A stretch of 33,675 bases of DNA from Nitrospirae bacterium GWC2_56_14. Lineage in GTDB: Bacteria; Nitrospirota; UBA9217. Under the pieces are notes generated by a model. The model worked only from the letters and a program-made list of their open reading frames with translations. It was not told the origin of the DNA and did no database searches. Location: assembly GCA_001803705.1 (NCBI GenBank), contig MHDY01000009.1, positions 208-33,882 of the forward strand, read 5' to 3'. The position numbers were made by a program, and so were the translations under genes. Below, piece after piece: positions 19,019 to 26,779 of the stretch (its first letter is position 1; the number at the start of each line of letters is the position of its first letter).

Positions 19019-20644
19019 CTACCGAGAAAGCTCATATAACCGCGCTTCCGCCTGAGGACGGGCCCGGGGAAGTTCATTGCCCGGAGCTGCCAGAAAGCGC
19101 CTGTAATCGACAGCCGCCTCCTCATACCTCCCGAGATTATCCAGCGCCATTGCGCGGTTTAACAGCGCTTCCGCATCGAACGGGTTCTGGCTCACTGCCT
19201 CATTGTAATGATGCAGCGCGCCTTCATAATCCCCCTTCAGCAAACGAACATACCCCAATTGGGTCCGCAGCCGGGGAAAGAACGGATCAAGCTCCAACGC
19301 CCGTTCAAACTCCCGTTCGGCTGAATCAAGATCGCCCGCCTTGTCAAGATAAGCGCATCCGAGATTGTGGTGGCCGAAAGCCTGCTCCGGGTACTGCTTG
19401 ACGAGCCCGGAAAAAAGCGCGATATCGCTCCTCCATTCGATATTGCGCAATACGGTCATGCCGGCCAAAACCAGGAGAAAGAGAGCAACGACCCCATATG
19501 CGCGTTTTCTTGCCAGGGCGTTGGACGGAAGGAACCGGGCGACCTGATCAGCAACGATGATCCAGAGACCAATTGCCGGGACATAGAAATAGCGATCAGC
19601 CATCTCAGCACTGGGAAAAGGGACAATGCCGCTTACGGGCAGCCAGAATATTGCGATCCAGGAAAGCCCGAAGAATGCGGCCCGGCTCCGGCCTCTCGTA
19701 AAGAGCCATGCGAGAACGCAAAGAATGCCGATCCATGCAGCAAGAAGCGGCAGGGCGACGAGATGAAGATCGTCGGGAACATAGTATCGCGGGCTGAGCA
19801 AAGGCGGCCAGATAACCGTCAATAAATACCTTGGGATGATATACAGATTGTCCAGAAGCCGCGTCCCGAGACCCGGGAGGATCTCTAATCGGACACCGGC
19901 GCCGGACAGGGCCGTTCCGCGCAGAATAAAATAAACAATGGTAAAGACCACATAGGGCAGCAATCTTCCATATGACCTGAGCCTGGATCCTGATGTTTCG
20001 GACCGACGCCGGGAGGACTCAAGTACAATAATGAAAGGCAGCAGCCCCAGGGCGGTTTCTTTGGAAAAGAGCGCTGCGAGAAAGAGCACCGAACCGGCAA
20101 CGGCACCGGCGAGATTCTGTTTATCTGCGCTTCTGCTATGGAGTAAGTATGCCGATAGGACAAACAAACAAGCGAGAAGGGTGTTTCTGCCTCCCGAAAT
20201 AAAATCCACAGCTTCCGAGTTTATCGGGTGAGCGGCAAAGAGCATTCCGGCCAGAAGTGCGGCGTAGTTATCGTTGAGGAGAAATCGGGCAAGACGATAG
20301 ACCAGGAATGCGTTAGCAGCATGAAAAAGGACGTTCAAGAAGTGCATCAGAAAAGGATTAAGTCCATGCAGCCGGTCCTCGATGAGAAAAGTAAGGAGCG
20401 TCAGTGGGCGGTAGTACGGGGTCAAATCCGTGTCACGGCCTGCATCGATACCTCTGAAGAGGGCAAGAGCGCTGTTTCTTTGGGTCGAGTTAGCGATAAT
20501 AACGATATCATCATCCCAGACAAAACCGTTTCCGAGGGAATTCGCGTATAGAGCGAAGGCCGCGAACACAACAAGAAGAGAGAAAGCTATGTCGCGTTTT
20601 TTTTCAGCGTTTAATTTGTCACTCGCTGATATCGATTTACGCAT
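19019..20644 (-). CDS. TMTC-like putative protein O-glycosyltransferase with C-terminal TPRs (copy B)
   Basis: 541 aa paralog of copies A and C. GNGFVWDDDIVIIANS, FAAHPINSEAVDFISGGRNTLLAC, MADRYFYVPAIGLWIIVADQ, TPR tail ending RFLAAPGNELPRARPQAEARLYELSR. Confidence 0.85.
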   Translation of the reverse strand: MRKSISASDKLNAEKKRDIAFSLLVVFAAFALYANSLGNGFVWDDDIVIIANSTQRNSALALFRGIDAGRDTDLTPYYRPLTLLTFLIEDRLHGLNPFLMHFLNVLFHAANAFLVYRLARFLLNDNYAALLAGMLFAAHPINSEAVDFISGGRNTLLACLFVLSAYLLHSRSADKQNLAGAVAGSVLFLAALFSKETALGLLPFIIVLESSRRRSETSGSRLRSYGRLLPYVVFTIVYFILRGTALSGAGVRLEILPGLGTRLLDNLYIIPRYLLTVIWPPLLSPRYYVPDDLHLVALPLLAAWIGILCVLAWLFTRGRSRAAFFGLSWIAIFWLPVSGIVPFPSAEMADRYFYVPAIGLWIIVADQVARFLPSNALARKRAYGVVALFLLVLAGMTVLRNIEWRSDIALFSGLVKQYPEQAFGHHNLGCAYLDKAGDLDSAEREFERALELDPFFPRLRTQLGYVRLLKGDYEGALHHYNEAVSQNPFDAEALLNRAMALDNLGRYEEAAVDYRRFLAAPGNELPRARPQAEARLYELSR

Positions 20645-20666
20645 CGATGCCTCCGTTTTCCAACAA

Positions 20667-22403
20667 TCAAGAGATTCTTTTGTAGAGCGCCAGATAAGAA
20701 TCGGAAAGAATGCCGTATCTGTTCAGGTTATTCGCCGGGACGAATACCGGCATCTCGGGGTCAAGCGTTTCTACATATCCAACGATCTCATATGATCTGC
20801 CCAGATAATTCTGCGCCCAAGTCAAAACCCTCGTAATGGACGAGTCGGTCAATCCCCAAGAGGCGGAAACATTCGCATAAACTATGTATCTAGGGCGCAT
20901 CCGTTCGACCTGGTCGATCATCTCGTCCTGCATCACGCTTGCGAACGGCTGGTTTTCCATCAAGCCGTACATATAAATGTGGCCTGTGGCCGCGCGTCGG
21001 TTGGCATAAAAATAGATTTCCGGCTCTGACCCCAGTACCAGGATCCGATCTTCCTCTGTCGTCCGTTGAGCTATCAGGTCAGCCACCATCCGAGCCTCGG
21101 GAAACGGGTTTTTACCGTACGTCGCCCTGGTAACCTCGTTAGGGGAAAGCGTGAAAAGATAGTCCTGTTCGGCATACATTCCAAAGCCGACTGCAACTGC
21201 TAAAACGGCGCCCGGTATCCAACGCGAATATATAATGAAACGGGCAAGCGACAGTCCCTCTGCGGCAAGCAGCGCGACGGCCGGAAGCGCAAGAATGAAG
21301 TAGTGTTGACGGAACACAAGTCCCGGCGTGATTGCGAGAAAAGAGAATACAGCAAGGACGGACATAAACCGATGTTCACTCCTGCTTTCTCTTTTCGCCA
21401 GCAGGGAGCAGCACCCGATTGCAGCCAAAAACCATATCGCAAGTTGATTGCCGACTATTCCGGAAGCATAATAGATGAATAATTGCGCGCCTTCTTCTGG
21501 CGGGATTTGCACGGCATACTGGAACGCATACTGCGCTGTCCAGAAATAAAACATCTTAAATAAACCGAAATACCACATTGCGACAGCGAGCAAAGCGAGC
21601 GGGGCCGCCACAGTAATCGTAAAGAGCAGCAGTACCCGCACCTTGTTCCATATCGATCCGCCGTGAGTGCGCCGCACCTCAATTGTCAGTAAAACTGCGC
21701 CCAACAGGGCGAATACGGCAGCGTGCTGTTTCATCAAAATCGCAGTTCCGAAACAAATCCCGCTCGCAGAAAGCCAATACTTGCCATCCGGTTCGAATGA
21801 CCGCAACAGAGTCAGCAACCCGGCCAGCACGAACAAGATGACGAAATGTGTCGCATGTGCGTGGATACCGGAAACAGATTGACTGAGTGAAAGCACGCCA
21901 TAGAAGCCTGAGGCGATCAACGCCGTTTCACGATCACCCGTTCTCCGCCCCAATCGATAGACAAGGATCATGCAGAGCATATTGACGATAAACAGCCCCA
22001 GGTGGATGCCCGCGGGTGTCCGTCCGAAAAACGCCATAAATAATGCGTACATCATCGCCGTTCCCGGAAACTTCATCGTATATGCATCACGGTATGGCGG
22101 AATTCCATCAAGCATAAGCTGCGCTATGTAAGCATACTCACCTTCATCCCTTTCGAGAGGCACGTCTAGTAACCGAATGCGAACAAATGCAATCAGCGCC
22201 AGCACAATGAATGCGCCAACGATCGCGGTCCATCGGAACGCATCGGAGGATTTTACGTCACGCTGCATCATGGGGAGCATCAATTTCCACGGCCTTTCCA
22301 CAAGCGGTCCTCTAATCTGCCGTTGAACCAAACCCGCGCTGGATCCGATAAAGACTTGCCCAATCTGACGCTGATGATCATGCCCAACCCGCGTATGTGG
22401 CAT
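20667..22403 (-). CDS. GT39/ArnT-PMT-like polytopic glycosyltransferase
   Basis: VPLERDEGEYAYIAQLMLDGIPPYRDAYTMKFPGTAMMYALFMAFFGRTPAGIHLGLFIVNM is the hallmark of PMT_2/GT39-like proteins. Start is uncertain: ATG at 22403 overlaps the upstream stop (TGATG), or an internal ATG near 22280. Confidence 0.85.
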   Translation of the reverse strand: MPHTRVGHDHQRQIGQVFIGSSAGLVQRQIRGPLVERPWKLMLPMMQRDVKSSDAFRWTAIVGAFIVLALIAFVRIRLLDVPLERDEGEYAYIAQLMLDGIPPYRDAYTMKFPGTAMMYALFMAFFGRTPAGIHLGLFIVNMLCMILVYRLGRRTGDRETALIASGFYGVLSLSQSVSGIHAHATHFVILFVLAGLLTLLRSFEPDGKYWLSASGICFGTAILMKQHAAVFALLGAVLLTIEVRRTHGGSIWNKVRVLLLFTITVAAPLALLAVAMWYFGLFKMFYFWTAQYAFQYAVQIPPEEGAQLFIYYASGIVGNQLAIWFLAAIGCCSLLAKRESRSEHRFMSVLAVFSFLAITPGLVFRQHYFILALPAVALLAAEGLSLARFIIYSRWIPGAVLAVAVGFGMYAEQDYLFTLSPNEVTRATYGKNPFPEARMVADLIAQRTTEEDRILVLGSEPEIYFYANRRAATGHIYMYGLMENQPFASVMQDEMIDQVERMRPRYIVYANVSASWGLTDSSITRVLTWAQNYLGRSYEIVGYVETLDPEMPVFVPANNLNRYGILSDSYLALYKRIS

Positions 22404-24637
22404 CAGTGAATATTAATTCCGGTTCCCGCAAGACGATCCTTCAAACGGCGCATTAAATAGTACTCGTTATAAGGCCTATCGTCAGTAATCATCATACCCG
22501 CATTCAACGAGGAACCTTTCGGAAGATCCACCGGCATGCTCAGCATACCTTGAACAATCGCCTCTGCATTCAGACCGGGAAACCACTCAAGCAGGTCGGC
22601 AACAGCGCGCTGAGGCATCCGCGCAACCATCTCCTGCGCCGTAAACTGCCGAAGGGGCGCCAGGGATGCGATAAAATGAAATCCCCATCCAGCAATCGAC
22701 GAATACATCCTGCAATGCGGAAAAGACTGTGACAGTGAATTCATCACCGCGACCAGTATTTTTTCCTCTCCTCCTGGAAACCATACATGGAGAACACCGT
22801 CAGGCGCAAGATGCTGCTTTACCACTTCATAGAACTCTTTCGAATAAAGAAGGCTGGATCCTGCGGCCTCAATCGGAGGAGGCGGATCGATCGTAATGAC
22901 ATCATAGAGGCTGTCAGTCCGCAGAAGAAAGCGGCGGCCGTCATCAATTACAATGCGACCCTTCGGGTTCTTCAATAATTCAGAGGCATCGCCAAAATAA
23001 TACCCAAAAGCGTCCCTCACCGTTGGCACCAGTTCAACAGCAGTTACGTCAATGTCCCAGCTCATCAGAGAACGATAAGTAATCCCCATTCCGAAACAGA
23101 TGACCAGCGCGGTTGAGGGCCTTGACTCTTGGAACACCATTGGCAGGTGTGCCATAATTTTTGCGATAGGCGTTAGACCGGTCATGCCGATTCCATTCAC
23201 CAGCAACTCCTTCCGCATCCCCTCGCCCCTTGAAATTACCGTTGCCGTGTAGTCTCGGCGTATTTCCTGTTTCTGTCCGTCATAGCCATCTTCATGGGAA
23301 ACACTCACAAATACGGCAATAACCAGCAGTATGTAAGATAGAGCACCCAGAAGCAGGTGTTTTTCCTTTAACATACTTCTGGCAGAGAACGCCATGAATG
23401 GTATGGCCAGCAGCACCATTGAAAATCGCACCCCCAGGTATGGCAACATAACGTAACCTGCGATAAGGGGACCAATAATGCAGCCCAATATATTGATTGC
23501 ATATGCCCTGCCGGCGCGCAGAGGAGATCCCGCCGAGTAATGGTCTACGAGTTTTGGGGTCAAGTAACCCAGCGCTGCGCAAAAAGGCATCAGGCTCACC
23601 AAAACAACGAATATGTTCGAGAAAAATCGCGGATCGTTAAGCACGATCGGCAAAAAACTGAAGGCGGCCGTGTACGTCAGCAGTTTTGAAGTGGACAGAC
23701 CCCTCTTGTTCATCGCATGTCTCCGGTACATGAAGACTCCGACCCCCGTAGCAAGACAATACACCGCGAGGAGCGCGCCAAAGGCGTAAATTGTTGTTGT
23801 TAATACCGGGGTGAAAGCCCTTGTCCAAACAACCTCCGCAGCCATGGATACAAAACCGCTCATAAAGAGGATAATCTCGCTATGGGTCAATTTGGTTCCG
23901 GAAGCTGACAGCTCACTGATAACAGGGAAACTTTCCGCGTCAACAACAATTCGGTCTGTCAACCGTGGAGCGGGTGTATTAGAATGGTCCGCCGAAGATC
24001 GCAAATAGTAGACCACGGTAAAACTTGCTATGGCAATCAGCAAGTTAAAAGAGGCTGATATCAACAGCGTCATAGAAAACCCGACATATTCGACAAGAAC
24101 CGTTGTAGTAAGAATGACCCCGCACAAAGCTCCCACAATATTTGCCTGATAAAGATAACTAAAGCTCGTGGCCTGAAAATTACCGGAAGCCTCGCGCTTC
24201 TTTACAAATGCCATCATTAAAGGGAATGTAGCCCCCATGCAGATGCACGACGGCAAAATTGATATCGCTATCACCACAGCGGAAAAAAACAGGTAACGGT
24301 GGCCGTCCATGCTACCCGTTGACAATAGGAAATCAGACCCGAACGAGAAGGCACGCGGAACAATTAAGCCGCCCAGGGCGATGCAGAGCTCGCATAATCC
24401 GTAAACGATAAGCGGCGAAAAGTCTTTTTTTGATACATGCAAATCTGCCCATTTTCCTCCAGCCCAGGAGCCTACAAACATGCCAAGCATGAAGACCGAT
24501 ATGACAACTGATAGAACGAGGGTAATGGCGCCAAAAGTGGAAAAAGCGATACGCGTCCACACGATTTGGTATGAAAGACCACACCAACCGGAAAAGAAAA
24601 ACATAACGAATAACACTTTTTTCATTATAGAGCTCAA
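22403..24637 (-). CDS. Polytopic membrane (MFS-like) protein fused to a spermidine synthase-like domain
   Basis: 744 aa. Many TM segments (FMFFFSGWCGLSYQIVWTRIAFSTFG...; SGFVSMAAEVVWTRAFTPVL...), then a Rossmann/aminopropyltransferase-like domain (ALVICFGMGITYRSLMSWDIDVTAVELVP, RIVIDDGRRFLL, YDVITIDPPPPIEAAGSSLLYSKEFYEVVKQHL). Confidence 0.85.
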   Translation of the reverse strand: MSSIMKKVLFVMFFFSGWCGLSYQIVWTRIAFSTFGAITLVLSVVISVFMLGMFVGSWAGGKWADLHVSKKDFSPLIVYGLCELCIALGGLIVPRAFSFGSDFLLSTGSMDGHRYLFFSAVVIAISILPSCICMGATFPLMMAFVKKREASGNFQATSFSYLYQANIVGALCGVILTTTVLVEYVGFSMTLLISASFNLLIAIASFTVVYYLRSSADHSNTPAPRLTDRIVVDAESFPVISELSASGTKLTHSEIILFMSGFVSMAAEVVWTRAFTPVLTTTIYAFGALLAVYCLATGVGVFMYRRHAMNKRGLSTSKLLTYTAAFSFLPIVLNDPRFFSNIFVVLVSLMPFCAALGYLTPKLVDHYSAGSPLRAGRAYAINILGCIIGPLIAGYVMLPYLGVRFSMVLLAIPFMAFSARSMLKEKHLLLGALSYILLVIAVFVSVSHEDGYDGQKQEIRRDYTATVISRGEGMRKELLVNGIGMTGLTPIAKIMAHLPMVFQESRPSTALVICFGMGITYRSLMSWDIDVTAVELVPTVRDAFGYYFGDASELLKNPKGRIVIDDGRRFLLRTDSLYDVITIDPPPPIEAAGSSLLYSKEFYEVVKQHLAPDGVLHVWFPGGEEKILVAVMNSLSQSFPHCRMYSSIAGWGFHFIASLAPLRQFTAQEMVARMPQRAVADLLEWFPGLNAEAIVQGMLSMPVDLPKGSSLNAGMMITDDRPYNEYYLMRRLKDRLAGTGINIH

Positions 24638-25013
24638 ATTAGCCTCATGACGTTGCCGAAGATGATATCAATTGGGCCGCCGGTAACGGCAAGAACCTGA
24701 CGCCAATCTCCGATGAATAGCAGGCCCGGCGTTTCACTCGGATGGTGCTCGTTATCCCGAAATCCCCTGCTATTATGCGATGCTGAAATTGTTTGGCTTC
24801 CCGTGGAAGTATCGCGCGCTTCCCGGGGAAACCAGCCCAACTTTGGATCGTAGCGATACAACAACGGGCCCGCTCCTCCTCATGAATGAGGAGGCGATTC
24901 GCAAAGAATAACCGCAAAATTCTCTCGCCCAATCCGCAAGCGACCGTCAGGGAAAGTAGAATCAGCAGACCATTGAGGAATCGTGCCCACCGTATGCTTG
25001 TCTTTTCAGTCAT
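24634..25013 (-). pseudogene. Degraded N-terminal remnant of an SGNH/GDSL-hydrolase-like protein (frameshifted and truncated)
   Basis: ORF 24645-25013 supplies an N-terminal TM anchor (FLNGLLILLSLTVACGLGERILRLFF...LLIHEEERAR). The natural continuation LLYRYDPKLGWFPREARDTSTGSQTISASHNSRGFRDNEHHPSETPGLLFIGD lies in another frame (ORF 24634-24864). Sequence leaves the family pattern at GD, where the catalytic GDS motif would follow. Confidence 0.7.
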
Positions 25014-25046
25014 AGTGAGACCTGATCGATTGTTTAACCATCCTTA

Positions 25047-26714
25047 TCAGCGTGTAAGTTCACGCACCCTCTCCTCTGCGTACGCCTGCGCACCGGGGAT
25101 ATCATTCTCTCCCGGAATGGAGAGATAAAATTGGTACTCTGCGACGGCCTCCTGGTACCTGCCGAGTTTTTCGTATATCATGCCACGATTAATCCGTGCT
25201 TCTTTGTCGTACGGGAAGATGGCCAACGCCTCGTTATAATGATAGAGCGCTCCCCGGTAATCGCCTCTGTTCTGTTTTATGTGCCCCAACTGATTATGCG
25301 CCGCGGGAAAGTACTCGGTCGTTTGAGAAAATGCCAGCGCTTTTTCCAATTCCCGCTCGGCAAGATCAAGATAACTATTATTGCTTCTCCTTTCGCTGTA
25401 ATAGGCGGTCCCCAGACCGACATGGCCATAGGCATTGTCCGGGTATTGATCTACAAAGCGTGCATAGAGGGTGATATCGTTTTTCCAGTCAAGATTGCGC
25501 CTGACGGTCAATATCGCCAGCATGATGAGAACAAGTGTTGCAGCAACAACGGTGTACTTCCGTGCGGCATTACCGGAAGGGACCAACCGACTGATCTGGT
25601 CGGCTGCTGCCAGCCAGAGACCTATTGCAGGTATATAAAGAAACCTGTCGGCCAGGGGGGCGCCGGGGACATAGACAATGCCGCTTACCGGAAGCCAGAA
25701 CAGTGCAAACCAGGATAATCCGAACAGCGAAACCATGCTGCGCCCCCGGGTGAAGAGCCATCCGAGAATACCGATAATGCAGAGCCAGGCTGAAACAAGC
25801 GGCAGGGCGAAAAGATTAAGATCATCGGGGACGACATATCGCGAGCTCAGTGCTGTCGGCCAGATTATCGTCAATAAATATCGGGGAAGGATATACAGAT
25901 TATTCAAAAGTCGTTCTGTGAGGCCGGGGATGATGTATAAACTTTGCAGCAATGGCGAACTGATGCCGGGAAGAATGCTTGTTTGAATGCCGAAACTGGA
26001 GAGTGTCATCCAGCGCATAACAAGGTAACCTGTTGATGCTGCAATATAAGGAAGCAATCTTATAGCTGTTCGTGATCTTGAGCCCGATGCCTTCTCGCGG
26101 ACAGGAATGATTTCCTGAGCCATGATCAATGGCAAAATCGCAAAGGCCGACTCCTTGGAAAAGAGGCCGGCCAAAAAGAAAGCCGCTCCTGCAAGAGCCG
26201 CGGAGATATTCTTACGTATGATACTTCTGCGATGAAGCAGATATGCCATAAGAACAAAGAAACAGGCCAGCATCGTATTACGACCGCCTGCATTGAAATC
26301 CACACCTTCCGTATGAAGCGGGTGTACTGCAAAAAGGAGGCCGACCAGTAGAGCGGCAAACTTATCGTTTATAAGAGTACGGGCAAGGCGATATACCAGA
26401 AAAGCGTTAACGGAATGGAGCAGGACATTGAAGAACCGGACAAGGAAGGGATTAAAACCATGCAGCCGCCCCTCGGCATAAAATGTCAGGTAGGTAAGCG
26501 GACGGTAAAAGGGCAGCAGTTGTTTATCGCTGGTAGTGTCGATGCTGCTGAATAGCGCAGAGGGGCGGCCCCGAAGCGCCGGATTATTGAGAATAACGCT
26601 GGTATCGTCAAGGGCAAAACCGTTTCCCAGAGAGTTTGCGTAGACGAGAAATGCAATAGCTGCTACCAATAATCCGGTGAGCAGTTCCTGTTTTTTTTCA
26701 ATCTGCATTATCAT
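25047..26714 (-). CDS. TMTC-like putative protein O-glycosyltransferase with C-terminal TPRs (copy C)
   Basis: 555 aa paralog of A and B. GNGFALDDTSVILNNPAL, FAVHPLHTEGVDFNAGGRNTMLAC, LADRFLYIPAIGLWLAAADQ, TPR tail ending FYLSIPGENDIPGAQAYAEERVRELTR. Confidence 0.85.
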   Translation of the reverse strand: MIMQIEKKQELLTGLLVAAIAFLVYANSLGNGFALDDTSVILNNPALRGRPSALFSSIDTTSDKQLLPFYRPLTYLTFYAEGRLHGFNPFLVRFFNVLLHSVNAFLVYRLARTLINDKFAALLVGLLFAVHPLHTEGVDFNAGGRNTMLACFFVLMAYLLHRRSIIRKNISAALAGAAFFLAGLFSKESAFAILPLIMAQEIIPVREKASGSRSRTAIRLLPYIAASTGYLVMRWMTLSSFGIQTSILPGISSPLLQSLYIIPGLTERLLNNLYILPRYLLTIIWPTALSSRYVVPDDLNLFALPLVSAWLCIIGILGWLFTRGRSMVSLFGLSWFALFWLPVSGIVYVPGAPLADRFLYIPAIGLWLAAADQISRLVPSGNAARKYTVVAATLVLIMLAILTVRRNLDWKNDITLYARFVDQYPDNAYGHVGLGTAYYSERRSNNSYLDLAERELEKALAFSQTTEYFPAAHNQLGHIKQNRGDYRGALYHYNEALAIFPYDKEARINRGMIYEKLGRYQEAVAEYQFYLSIPGENDIPGAQAYAEERVRELTR

Positions 26715-26779
26715 ACGTGCATTCCTCGCATCACCTTGTCCGTTTGAACCCTCATCAGGCTGATCAATACCATCAGAGC

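Noticed and set aside
22403-24637. Simple call as spermidine synthase speE
   Set aside because: Large polytopic N-terminus and altered SAM and catalytic motifs make that assignment unsafe.
17298-26714. Insertion-sequence explanation for the repeated DNA
   Set aside because: The repeats fall within paralogous coding sequence. No transposase ORF or terminal inverted repeats were seen.
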